A DNA stretch of 64,000 bases from Oncomelania hupensis (Eukaryota > Mollusca > Gastropoda > Littorinimorpha > Pomatiopsidae). Below, piece after piece: positions 1 through 33,457 of this stretch. A model generated the notes under the pieces. The model was given only the letters and a program-made list of their open reading frames with translations, made no database searches and was not told the origin of the DNA. The stretch's first letter is position 1, and every line of letters begins with the position of its first letter. Position numbers and translations under genes: made by a program. The DNA lies in the NCBI GenBank assembly GCA_036898135.1, contig CM072511.1:33115324-33179323 (forward strand). Direction: 5' to 3'.

Positions 1-180
1 TGTTTATTTTGTTTTAAATTGCCACAAATTCAAGAGAAAACTCATCTCACTGAATTACAAGAAGTGCTAACTTCACATTATCTTGAAATATTTAAAAATT
101 GTAAACTTCCCACCATTGGTAGTCTCATAAACAGATATTATTTGACTATATTAATAGTTGTAGTTTATACAATGTTGCAG

Positions 181-3100
181 ATTGGAAACTTGAAGGTGCG
201 CTGTATGTTCACTCCATGCCACACCAGTGGTCACATCTGTTACTTTGTTACTGGACCATCTGGGGAAAATCCAGCTGTCTTTACAGGTCTGTCTTTTATG
301 CTCTTTTTGACTCGCATGCATAGCAATGTGAGTCTATGTATTCACCACCACCCCACCACCCCTGACCCCCTCCCTCAAACAAAAATATGTCCAGATGTTT
401 GCCAATATGTGTAAAAAGAAGTCCTAAATAGTTCTTTTTAAAAATTACATTTAAAACAATTTCAATCTGTCTGCTGTCTGTCTGTGCAAAATATGCAAGT
501 GGATTAATATCTCAGAACCTATTTAAACTATCGCAACCAATCTTGGTAAGATGATGTATAATCATGAGACCTTATAAATGATCATTGTCAAGGTCACAGG
601 GTCAACAAATTTTTGTCATAACTGACTCTTTTCCACAAAATTTTACTTTTTTTCTAAGTTCTTACTATTGAACTTATGCTTTTTTGAGTCATTATAGTGT
701 AATGAAGTGGCATAGCCTTGATGAATAAACATGCTTGATCTATCACTGATGCTATTCCCTGAGACACGCTACATCTAAATAAACGCTAATGTGTTAGATA
801 TTAGGATAGACACTATTTGCAGTGCGGATCAGAGTGTCCGGAGTTTTATGGATCTTGTTAGTAGATGATAATTGACCAGGGGTGTGGTGTGCTATCAGGC
901 AGAGGGGGCAGTGACAGCAGTTCCGGCCATATCTTTCTCCTTTCAGCTATTAAGACAGAAGATTGATAGTGAAGGCTAGCGGGCCTGGAAATGTGTAGCG
1001 TGTCTGACAGCACGGCAGGACCGGGGAAGTTTATGTTATTGTAAAGCTAGTTGACAGCCTCAGAGTCCTTACAAACCATGCTGCTTCTATGTTCGCAATT
1101 AGACTAATTCAGTGTATTCACCAGGGTGGAGAATTCTCCGCGAATCCGCGGATTTCCGCGGAAGGCATTTGCATTTCCGAGAAAAAAATATTGAGTTCCG
1201 AGTGTGAGAAGCTGAGGGCTACCCTTTACTGGGCATAGCGGCCAAAAGCGGCCGAAGGTCTAAACAGGCAAAACGTCCAAAAGCGTCCGTATCAACCATG
1301 TGGTTATATTCTCGCGTTGTTTGAAAGATTGCGAGACTTCCGACAATTGACTTCCGGTTAAATTCTGTTGTGAAAACATTCGACTGCATTTCCACAAGTT
1401 TTCTCTGTGATGCGTTCGTTTTTTCGATTTTTTTTTCAAATTTTCTTGTGTGTGTGTCTAAAATGAATGGTTTGGATTCTTCGACTGATGAAGAAGAGTT
1501 TACAGGCTTCCATTTATCAGACATTAAAGTGAGAGAAATGGACTTGGAGTCGGAGGAAGAGATCGGTACTGACATTAGACAATTAGTGTCAGTAGTGTGC
1601 ATGCATACGATCTTTCAGACTGGCATGAAAGTGAAGAAGAGGAGGGGGCTTGTTTGGACTTTTTAAAACTTTTTTATTGTATACACATGGAGTAATCAAA
1701 AACAAGACATGACAAGAGAAGTATAAAAAGGTAGATAATCAAAAGAGATTTATTTCTGTTCATTTTGCATTTTATTTCATTTAAATCTATACACTAGTCA
1801 CTAATACCTAAGATGTAGTGTTTTTACTAACGTACCCCTAAATATCTCTAAAATTATAAAAATTCTTGCCTGTTTACAGCTAAAAAATAGACAAACGTGT
1901 GCCCAGTAAAATTTGAAATGTGGAGTTTGTGTGTAACAGTGGTGGACCTCAAACTTTATTAGGCCTACAAAACAAGATTCTTAACTTTTTTGAAAGACAT
2001 GTGCATAAAACATTTTTTTTTTGGTTGTTGTTGTTTCTATTCATGTTTACTTTGTGCTTTTTGCTTTCAGGAGAGGCCCTAAATTACTTTCAAAATAGCA
2101 TAAATTTATTTTCTTCCAGGGGGCGAATACCGGGGCTTGGCCCCTGGGCCCCGGCCGGATTTCAGAGATTTCTTGATTCAGTTGTTCTCCACCCTGATTC
2201 ACTGTATAGACTTGATTATAGAAAGATAATAATGATGAATGAAGAGGTATGTTCAGGTAATAAGTTTATAGAATCTTGTAACCAGTAGTTAATATCCTTT
2301 TTGTTAGGAATGTACATTTTAATATGCGCTTGAAGTGTTATTGTTATTTGTTTGGTATATTGTCTAATGTAATCATTTTGCATGCTATGATTATGTGTGG
2401 AAGCAGCCTTTTATTATAGTGAATGTATTCGATGTGATTCGTGTTCTGTACTCTCTCTGTAACTCTATAATGTATCTCTTTAAGAGAATGGGTTTCTGTC
2501 CAGGTGTTTGATCTTGGGTTGGGTTCCCGGTCTGTCAGAACGGATAAACGAGAGAGTTACTAGATACGATAGCTGGTGGGAACGTTTGTGGGAAAGTTTG
2601 TGTCTGCTTTGTGTCAGCCAAGTGCCAGACTCGGTTGACTGCTTTCGGATCAGGGCCATGCTGCTGTTTATGTTTATGTTTCGTCTGCTTGAGTGCCTTA
2701 GATAAGGGGTCCCTTGTTGTGTGGGAATCCGGGTTTGGAATGTGGTTTAGAGGAGGAGCTTGAAGGGACGCTAGGAGAGAGAATTACCATCACGGATGGG
2801 TCTAAAGGGGTCCATTATTTAGGAGAGACCAAGTTTGATCGACAGGAAGGAGGAGGGTAGAACTAATGTTAGGACCAATAGTCGAGTTTGTAGGGCTGAA
2901 CTGCCCTGGGAGGAGGAGGATAAAAAGGATAGTTAGAGAACCAGACAGGGATAGTTATAGAGAAAGAGAGCAAGATAGCTAGAAAAGAGAGATAGAAAGA
3001 CTAGGACCGTCCCGAGAGAAGATATGGAGTGAAGTTAGAGTTAGTTAGAACGGAACATTGATGATAGGGAAATAGGAGCCAAATGTAGGACAATGTCGTA

Positions 3101-6100
3101 GTCAGAATATAGAGAATGTGTGAACTGTAGAAGAGTGAAATACAGATTTGTGAAAACTGTCAATGCAAGTAGTCTAGAGTGTTCCTGTGTTTGCTGTGGA
3201 CAATAATTTTTAGATGTGTTGATGTGTCCATTAAAGTTGCTACAACGCACACCTTCCAGCCTACGTGTTTTATTTATGTTTGTGAATGTATTGGTAAAAT
3301 GTGTGTTGTGACTCCGGACAATGGTCTAACAAACCACCATTAACACCTAACACCATCACCGGACACGACCACCACAACCCCACCCCATCACAATAGATAT
3401 TATTGAGACACACATACTTTGCAAATTTGGTCAACCTTACTCCAAGGTCAAGGTCACTGGAGCTATCCAAAGTCAATATAGATACTTTGAAGTGACTTTT
3501 AGAGATGATAGATTGATCTTTGATATATTTTCCATTTTTGCATTGATCTTGAAGGTCAAGGTCATTTTAGGCCTTGCAAAAACATACAAAATCTTGAGCA
3601 AGCGTAATGAGGGTGATGCCCATCTCTCTCCCTCGCTGCTTTACCTTCCCCACCCTTAAGAGAGTGGGTACTCAGTCACAGTTGAGTCAACTGGGGGCAT
3701 TGTTATTTGTCGCTTCACGGTTTGCGGTCACCCATCCAAGTGCTAACCGCACTGGACGGTGCTTAACTTGCGACACAGTAGCGAGTGCTCCAACCACAGC
3801 GCTATCCGACACCCCATAGTAGAATATGGCTCTATTTAATCCATAGATGCAACAACATTGGGTTTTTTGAGCATATATGGGCAGGGGTCACGTAAAGGTA
3901 CATACATGATCATACATGAACATGGGTCATGTGAAGGTCGAGGTCATCCCAAGGTCAAGATCACTGAGGGTCAAGGTCATCCCAAGGTCACTGTTTTTTG
4001 GCATAATACAACTTTTGCTGTAGTGTATTTGATAGTACATGTGTATTTGGAGCCAGAGGTCAAGGCCATCTCAAGGTCAAGAACATAGAAAGATCAAAGT
4101 TATTTGCATTTTAATGCCACCATTTCATTTTGGTTTCTATTCTGGGCACTCATTTTAATGTTAAATATTGCAAGTTCCATAAGGAGCATGTGAATCATAT
4201 TGGCGTTGCCCTGCTAGTTTTATTTTACATTAAGAAATATTTTAATTTTTTTGCATTACAAGTTAGTTTCCAAAACACTCATGTTCAGGCATGTCAAATA
4301 AAGTCTTCAAATGACTAAAACTGTATAAACTTACGCTCACTTTTCATAACTTGGCTAGCACTCCTCTTCAAAAGTGTTCTTGGTTAAAGATAAGTACTTG
4401 CTTGTTCTGAAACCTTCTGTTATATCTCTACAGGTGATACCTTGTTTGTTGGTGGTTGTGGAAAGTTCTTTGAGGGTAATGGACAACAAATGTATGCTGC
4501 ATTGGTAGATAAACTAGGCGCTCTCCCTAAGGAAACTGTAAGTTGACGAAAATAAAGAGCACTCATGATGTTTTCTCTGCATTTTTTCCCTTTTTTGCTT
4601 TTCACTTTCTGATGATATGGTGTGTCACTAAAGAAGCATCAGAGGCAGTCAGTTATCAACAGATCCCCAATTTACATCCCCACTTATATAGGTGCCATAA
4701 ATTGCAATATGTGCGCTATATATTTTGTATTATTATTATTGTATTATTATTATTACATGGTTTTAAAAAATGGTTGTGGCTTATTTTGATTGAAACATAG
4801 TAATTTGCTACTTTGGGAACACAATTTTATTTATGTGTACATTGTGTGTGAAAAGAAAGTGTTTGAGAAAATGATTATCTGTAGAAATAAAGCTTCTGAC
4901 TTAGACTAAGAGCTATGCTATATCATGATAATTGTTTAGTAACTTCAGTTTTAACTCCCATGTCAACCCTCCACAGCACACCCTCCAAAAAGGTTTGAAG
5001 TAAACTTTTTACTTTGTATCATTGTGTGAAAAGTAGCTACAGCAATACTGTCCAGCATTAGCTTACTGGACCTTTTGGTTTTACTTATTATTACTCTACG
5101 GAGCTTTGTTTTTATTTCAGAAAGTGTACTGTGGTCATGAATACACTGTCAGCAACCTGAAGTTTGCCCAGCATGTAGAACCTGACAGTGAAGCCATAAA
5201 GTCTAAAATGGAATGGGCAACAGTAAGTGGAGTCTGCAGACAATTGTTTTGAGTTTTATTGAGTGCATTTTTGGACTTAAAATCATAGTTATTATTATCT
5301 TTTTTTTTACTCACATGCATAGCAGTGTGAGTCTATGTACTCATCCCTCCCCCCCATCCCTTCCTCCTCCCATCCCCCACCCCCACCCCCACCCCAAAAA
5401 ATAAAATCCATATTTTCACAAATCTGTGTGAGGCGAGTCTTAAATGGTCCAAAAATAATATATAAAAAAATGTCTGTCTGGCCGCCATCTGCCTGTGCAA
5501 AAACTTTAAAATGGGTAAATACTCGGAGCCTATTTCAACTATCACAACCAAACTTGGTAAGATGGTGTATACCCACGAGACCTAGAAAATTATCAGTGAA
5601 TTAATTACTTCACTTCAAGATCCAAGGGTCATCAAATGTTAGTCTAAAAATTACAATTTTTCACAAAATTTCACTTTTTTTTTCTAGGTTATTAATATTG
5701 AACTTATGATTCTTTGACCCATGATAGATATCAATGAAACACACATACTTTGCAAATTTGGTCAACCTCACTCCAAGGTCAAGGTCACTGGAGCAGTCCA
5801 AAGTCAGTAGGTATAGGTACTTTGAAGTGACTTTGATTCTAAACTATGAGAGGTATCAAGTCCAAACTTATTTTATTTAGAGATGATAAATTGATCTTTC
5901 ATATATGGTCCGTTTTTGCATTGATCTTGAAGGTCAAGGTCATTTCAGGCCTTGCAAAAATAAAAACAAAAAGTCATTGTACAGTGGGATGGTGATTTAT
6001 TTAACCCATGGTATGGCAACAATATTGGGTTATTTATGCATGAGAGAGAACGTGAGTGGCAAGGTCATCTTAAGGTCAAGGTCACTGAAGATCAAGGTAA

Positions 6101-7066
6101 TCCCAAGGTCACAGTTGTTTTGGCATAATACATTTGCTATACTTTATTTGATAATATATGAGTGTATTTGAAGCCAGAGGTCAATGTCATCTCAAGGTCA
6201 AGAGAACAGAAAGATGAAAGTCAGTTTTACTTTGCATTATGATACCACCATTTCTTTTTTTTTTCTTCTGGGCACTCATTTTGGAGTACCATAAGGAGCA
6301 TGTGAGTCATATGGGCTTTGCCCTTCTAGTTAGGTTACACATGAATATTAGGGAGTATACAATTTTAGATTTTTCTGCTTTATTTCATTACACACACAAA
6401 CGTTTTTACAAAAATATATATTATTTCTATATTTTTATTTTAGGCACAGCGAAGCAAAAGTGAAGCCACCGTCCCTTCCACGATTGGGGAAGAAATGCAG
6501 TACAACCCCTTCATGAGAGTCAGGTTAATTGCCTTAAGTTAGACTGTTAACTACCCATACTGTTGAGAAATTGTGATTTGTTACATAAAGTGCTAACATC
6601 TTTTTGATCATCTAATTATAGGATCGTGTTTGTGTTTATAGCTACAAATTAATGAATTAACATTATGATTATGTTTCATCAACCGAAGAAAAAGAAGACA
6701 ACTGGTAAATAATGAAAATTTCAATTCAACACATCTTTATTACCACAGGAATGGAAATATTGTACAAGTCTCATCACATTATGTTATATAATGGCTCCAC
6801 AAACTAATGGTTCAAACTAACAAAAGGAAACTAGTGGGTAATGGATAAAAAGATGATGAGAATCTGGGCATGAAAACATTAAACATAAGATTTGTGGTTT
6901 ATTATATTCTTTATTGCATTTCATTGCATTATTGTATATCATCTATTTTTTAAAATTATTGTTCTGTTCTAGAGAGGGATCAGTGCAGAAACATGTTGGC
7001 CAAAACGATCCAGTGCAAGTGATGGATTCCCTGCGAAATGAGAAAAACAGTTTCCGTCCAGCTTGA
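181..7066 (+). CDS. HAGH: Glyoxalase II (hydroxyacylglutathione hydrolase), 3' part of the gene
   Basis: Five coding exons: 181-286, 4434-4537, 5121-5222, 6444-6523 and 6973-7066 (TGA stop). All have AG/GT borders and compatible phases, giving about 162 C-terminal residues. The enzyme hydrolyses S-D-lactoylglutathione to D-lactate and glutathione, the second step of methylglyoxal detoxification, in cytosol or mitochondria. Seen here: [15 protein letters not shown] and YCGHEY, carrying the His, Asp and His metal ligands of the second half of the metallo-beta-lactamase core, then the C-terminal helical domain ending NEKNSFRPA. The THxHxDH motif and the start codon must lie left of the window. 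The residue after KF in GCGKFFEG is Phe where human HAGH has a glutathione-contacting Tyr; the Arg/Lys pair near the C-terminus (LRNEK) is kept. The gene runs tail-to-tail with CCDC93. The family assignment is secure; whether the upstream part carries a mitochondrial leader cannot be seen. Confidence 0.96.
698..3392. mobile_element. LTR-like insertion (2.7 kb, itself interrupted)
   Basis: This sequence separates two blocks that are contiguous in copy 2 of the host repeat. It is flanked by ATAG on both sides (694-697 and 3393-3396), which is a 4-bp target duplication. It begins TGTAATGAAGTGG and ends in CCACCCCATCACA, so the ends are TG...CA and near-perfect inverted repeats of each other. A TATA-like GGATAAAAAGG near 2918 and an ATTAAA near 3231 fit a promoter and poly(A) signal of a solo LTR in + orientation. 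Without the inner element (1122-2196) it is about 1.6 kb. No gag or pol coding is seen. The boundaries are good; the LTR class is inferred. Confidence 0.55.
1122..2196 (+). mobile_element. hAT-like non-autonomous DNA transposon with 6-bp target duplication
   Basis: Terminal inverted repeats CAGGGTGGAGAA and TTCTCCACCCTG are flanked on both sides by ATTCAC (1116-1121 and 2197-2202). It is 1075 bp long. Inside, at 1463, an ATG opens a short acidic reading frame ([13 protein letters not shown]...) that looks like the N-terminal end of a transposase but soon stops. CCGCGGA-type subterminal repeats lie just inside the left end. The CAG ends and short duplication fit the hAT subgroup with 6-bp target sites; the superfamily assignment is inferred. 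Confidence 0.7.
3607..3830 (-). mobile_element. 5S rRNA-derived SINE
   Basis: On the minus strand the block complementary to about 3725-3770 reads GTTAAGCACCGTCCAGTGCG then GTTAGCACTTGGATGGGTGA, closely matching the internal promoter half (box A to box C) of eukaryotic 5S rRNA. The 5' end (GGGTGTCGGATAGCGCTGTGG) does not match the 5S 5' end and looks tRNA-like. A non-5S 3' body continues to about 3607. It is inserted within copy 1 of the dispersed repeat. A true 5S gene is excluded because the first 45 or so bases and the 3' stem are missing. Confidence 0.65.
5311..6335 (+). mobile_element. Dispersed TCAAGGTCA-rich repeat, copy 2 (uninterrupted)
   Basis: Fills most of the HAGH intron between exons 5121-5222 and 6444-6523. 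It starts at 'actcacatgcatagcagtgt' and ends with 'catgtgagtcatatgggctt'. It contains at least eight AGGTCA hexamers, several in the arrangement TCAAGGTCA, and long C-rich and T-rich tracts. No open reading frame of note. It serves as the reference for the interruption seen in copy 1. Confidence 0.7.
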
Positions 7067-8085
7067 TAATTTACACTGAATGCCGTCTGCAGTTCCATAT
7101 TAAGGCTGACAGTTTTGGCGAAGGCCATTTAGCTTTTGTGTATTACATGATATAATATTTTCTTCCTTCTTCATGAGCAGTTCTATATTTTTGAAGGAGA
7201 GAAAAAAAAGTAATAATAATTTTGTTGAGCCTTCAACATGGAAAAGTATATTTGACTTGCTGGTTTGTGTATAGACAAGGAAAGAAAAAGAAACTTTTGG
7301 ACCTTTTTTTTTTTTTTTAACCATGCAGACTACACACATCTAAGTACCTGTGTGTTTTTTTTTATTTATTGGGCACATTAACTTTATAAGGATTTCAACT
7401 TTTATTTTTGTCTATTCACTCTATGAATCATCATATTGCAGCAGTGGGAATTGCGTAAGATCAGCGAGTGCCGATTATGTAAAAGAGTAGAATTGAATGT
7501 AACTGAAAATCGTTCGGGGTTCCACTATAGGCCTTGCAAAGAGAATAGTAAACTTTATTGTGCCATGTACAAGAAAATTTGAGCATCATCAAGTTTATGT
7601 TGACCAGTTACAGTTTTAAGATGAAAATTTTGATGAATACTGTGATTTTTGTTAGAATGTGTATAAAAGAAATGAAAAGTATCTTCTGTCACTAAATACA
7701 CTATTTTTAATTCATTCTACATTGTTGCGTTATTGTATTATTTATGAATGTATTGGTAACACTGATTACATTATTGTTGAAACTGTAATACAGTAAATAT
7801 TTGCTGAAACCAGAATTTTGTTGTTCAGTGTAAAGTGAAGAAAACAAGAAAGAAATTAATAGCAGTGTAAAAATGGCTATTACCAAAAAAAAGAGAAAAA
7901 AAACATTATTTATAAAAATAAAGAAGAAAACAAACTCCCATTTGTTATTTTCATATATTGCATAATTATTGGTCTGAGAACATCATACACTCAACCTAAC
8001 AGTAGAGAAACTATTTGTGTTGACAATTAATACATAATTATATAAATTATTTATATGTGTATTAACAATGTTATTGCACAATAAA
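7067..8085 (+). other. Probable HAGH 3' UTR with candidate poly(A) signals
   Basis: AT-rich sequence after the HAGH stop with no further exon. AATAAA hexamers occur at 7917-7922 and 8080-8085. Either could end the transcript, and earlier variant signals cannot be excluded. The exact 3' end is not determinable without transcripts. Confidence 0.4.
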
Positions 8086-8223
8086 GCAAGTGATAAAGGC
8101 AACCAACAACCCTCCACCCACCTCCTGGCGCCCCTCCTCCCCACTCACCCACCCCCCCCAAAAAACAACAAAAATAAAAACTCTTTTATAGTAAAAGGCA
8201 GAATAAATTGAAAATGTTAACTA

Positions 8224-8671
8224 TTAACCCCTTGACTGCTTATCACGACTTATCTTGTCAGATAATTGTCTGATGAAATATGCCAATAAAACGTTGTCTC
8301 GTCATCATTATGATGTTTTATTTCTAGGAATAGTTAACTTGCTCACTACTAACCACTGCCACTGCCCATTGCTTCCCCATGAACCACTGCGAGTTTTTTG
8401 CTTCAATTACGTCAATTTCACTGGCTCTGTGTGATTTTTGCCAACCAATATGGCGTCATCTACTTTGACAAAAAAAATGGGGTAATCTATACCCCCATCT
8501 AAATCAGTTATTTTCCACTTGAAACATTTCAAACTTTGCACTATAAAGTACCAATATTTCAACAATAGCTTCTGAAATTTTCATGTTCTTTTGTGGAGTA
8601 CTTAAATAGTACAAATGGTCAGTATGCAGAGAAAAGCATAGACTAAAATCGCCCATTAGGGAAGGAGTTAA
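8224..8671. mobile_element. TTAA-flanked MITE (piggyBac-type)
   Basis: 448 bp bounded by TTAA on both sides (8224-8227 and 8668-8671), with matching ends TTAACCCCTTGACTG and, inverted, TTAACTCCTTCCCT. No coding sequence. The TTAA target and CCC-type ends fit piggyBac-derived miniature elements. It lies between the HAGH 3' end and the CCDC93 3' end. Confidence 0.6.
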
Positions 8672-9560
8672 ACGGTCAGCAACAGAAATACGCACCAGTT
8701 GGAATGCTCAGAAAATTCACTTTTTAACATTCAAAAGTTAGGTATGATTTCCATTTTTTTGGGCGGGTAGTGCCCACCTCCGCTACTACCCCACACCACC
8801 CACCTGCCCACGAAGCTGACCAAGCGCAAAACAGAGACATAAACAAGAGACGCCAAACCGCATCCATCAAACATGCAGCAAAGACAGGGCAATTGCCTTC
8901 TTCTCGCTTTCTCACTTTCTGAACTATAAATTTATTTTTAAAAATAATGTTATTTATTCAAATAGCCTCTTTGTATAAGTGCTACCCAGTTGGGTTCAAG
9001 CTAGATTTTATTTATTTATTTATTTATTTTATATTTTACAATCATGAGCCAGATTTGCCTGCCAATGATTTAATTCGGTGCAATTCTCCTTGGCATCGAA
9101 AGTTTTAATCGGACATTTGGCAAATTTAAATCGCTATATTCAAAATATCATCAAATATGCTCTATCATGCATAATTCTAGAATTGTTTTACCATAATTGT
9201 TCATGTTTCAGTGGATCTCTATAAAATAACAAATAAAATGTAATATACTCTTGTGTTTATGTATTTAAGTTATCTGATGTGATGCCAAATTCCTTAAATA
9301 AAAGACACTTTTACTACGAAATCAATTTAATGAATTAAAATTAACTGTAGTAGTTTAACAAGCATAATTTCCATTCATAAAAGGATTGTTTCATTGTAAT
9401 AACTAATATCAGTAGCTTATATAAACTAGTATCACTGGTTATTATTTAGAATACCTTATTTTGTAATTCACTAAATGAATTCACAATTTTTAATGTAATT
9501 CACATTTTAACTGAAAATAAAATCAAGCAATCTTTCATGATTGATTCTTGTACCTACTTC
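8672..9560. other. Intergenic AT-rich stretch, nothing recognised
   Basis: Lies between the convergent 3' ends of HAGH and CCDC93. It has short ATTT runs near 9010 but no exon, repeat boundary or RNA gene that I can support. Confidence 0.5.
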
Positions 9561-9570
9561 TTTATTTATT
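9561..9570 (-). terminator. Candidate CCDC93 poly(A) signal
   Basis: TTTATTTATT on the plus strand gives two overlapping AATAAA hexamers on the minus strand, about 155 nt downstream of the CCDC93 stop. This is a typical distance for a short 3' UTR. Confidence 0.5.
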
Positions 9571-9720
9571 TACCACACACATGAAGATGATGACATCCAT
9601 TTTTACCTTGCAGTTGCAATTATCCACCCAGAAGAATACTTGAGAATATGGGAATGTAATAAAAAGTACAGGATGAAAAATACTGAGGGAAGAAACTGCA
9701 GCTAGCCTCCAATACAATAT

Positions 9721-32110
<22,390 letters not shown>

Positions 32111-32344
32111 TTTGGAATAATCCTGTGACCTTACGGTTGACTTCCGGGGTCACCTTGACCTAAATAAATATGAGGCGATCGCACGATGACCCATTTTTAA
32201 TTCTCAACAAACGCGGGAGTAGGCACGTGATTGCGTTTGGCTTGTTGCGATTGGCTCAAAGTCGTCAGCCGAGGCTTGATGACGTAGAGTGCTCGTCTGC
32301 TTACACGGTCATCCTATCATTGTGTTTTGGCTAGTGATCGACCT
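32111..32344. promoter_or_regulatory. Bidirectional promoter region of CCDC93 (-) and INSIG (+)
   Basis: Visibly richer in CpG than the flanks. Motifs seen: GCCGCCATTTTG over the CCDC93 start codon (YY1-like), ACTTCCGG at 32140-32147 (ETS-like), CACGTG at 32224-32229 (E-box), ATTGG at 32250-32254 (inverted CCAAT) and TGACGT at 32280-32285 (CRE half-site). These are typical of housekeeping divergent promoters. An E-box is compatible with bHLH-ZIP factors such as SREBP or TFEB, but no binding is shown. Confidence 0.6.
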
Positions 32345-32629
32345 TCCTCAGTTGCCGATCTATCAGCAGTACATCTTGTAACCACAAAGACTCGAGGTCA
32401 GTAGCTCAGTTTACTCCGGGAAGAAGTGACGAAATATTTACACATTGTCCAAGCTGCGTGATCGTTTAGTTTCAGAACAGAATTTTAGTTTTTACTTTCT
32501 TTTTGACTTAAGCAGCTAAGCATAAAGCAGCTGATTCATTGATACTCAGTATCATACTCAGATAGTGTCTAGTGTGTGCGTTCCATTTGATTTCATTGTG
32601 ATCTGTTCTTTTCGTCTTGAACTTAAGAG
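32345..32629 (+). other. Probable INSIG non-coding first exon
   Basis: The coding part of INSIG begins inside an exon with an acceptor at 33437/33438, so an upstream exon is needed. This stretch has no ATG and ends at AAGAG|GTACAT (donor from 32630), giving a plausible 5' UTR exon. The start position is a guess. Confidence 0.35.
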
Positions 32630-33002
32630 GTACATTTGCTAATACCATTTATTCAAATATCAAACATTGTCAGGTTTCATTGTTGTTGGATTTTTTTAAT
32701 TTTTAAAAATTTTAAACTGTATAATTACTGTATTTCAAACAACTTAAAGTAAGCATTCATTGTGTGTGTTTATGACTTTTAAGTGTTTAGTTTGTTTTGC
32801 AAAGTATATAATTATATACTTTTTTTAGCCAACAGTAATAATAAAATGCTCAAAAAGAAAGAGATCAAAACATAAAATGGGAAGTAGGTCAAGTTACGGA
32901 GTGAATGAATGAAAACTTATACAGCGAATAAAAACTTCCACACCTGAGGCATGCTCACTGAGCTTTTGGAGAAAGGGGAGTGTGGGAAAAAATAGATAAG
33001 AA

Positions 33003-33042
<40 letters not shown>

Positions 33043-33045
33043 ACA
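33003..33045. repeat. (TC)n(AC)n microsatellite
   Basis: TC repeat followed directly by AC repeat, in the probable 5' UTR intron of INSIG. Confidence 0.97.
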
Positions 33046-33457
33046 GTGCTGTAAAGACCCAGCTGATGGTTGACGAAAGGGCAGAAATCAGAAGTAGTGT
33101 GTTCACTTCTCAGCAGGCGTTGCACTCAATACTAGTACTGCATTTTTCCTCTTCTCCATGCTGCCACAAGGAGTTGTGAACAAGTCATCATCATCATCGA
33201 ATGTTTCTTGTAGATAGTACATTGATGTCTTGATAAGGTAGAAGTATACTTTTTCTTGAGCTTAGAATCAGGATCTTTATTGTACGGTCTATAAAAATGA
33301 AAAGAAAATTGTCACAATAAAGATCCTGAAGTTCTAATAGTAATAGGAAAGATTGTAATTGCATGCTGTATAAAATGCACAATATTAAAACTTGTTGTCA
33401 TTGCCAAGGAAACATTCAGAATAAATTTATTTTACAGGTTTCACTGCAAGTGCAACA

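Larger units (their letters stand above)
305..4225 (+). mobile_element. Dispersed TCAAGGTCA-rich repeat, copy 1, split by an insertion
   Basis: The left part (305-697) and right part (3393-4225) match copy 2 at 5311-6335 in order. They share a start with 'gcatagca.tgtgagtctatgta', an 'aacttggtaagatg..gta' block, the 'actttgcaaatttggtcaac' block, repeated AAGGTCAAGGTCA boxes, and an end with 'gggcactcatttt' and 'catgtgaatcatatt.gc'. The element lies in the HAGH intron between exons 181-286 and 4434-4537. It is interrupted by the LTR-like insertion at 698-3392 and by a SINE at about 3607-3830. No coding capacity is seen. Its transposon class is unknown to me. Confidence 0.7.

Noticed and set aside
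1219..1602. 127-codon minus-strand frame
   Set aside because: Inside the hAT-like element, antisense to its acidic frame.
3720..3775. 5S rRNA gene
   Set aside because: Only the internal-promoter half is present; the 5' third and the closing stem are missing.
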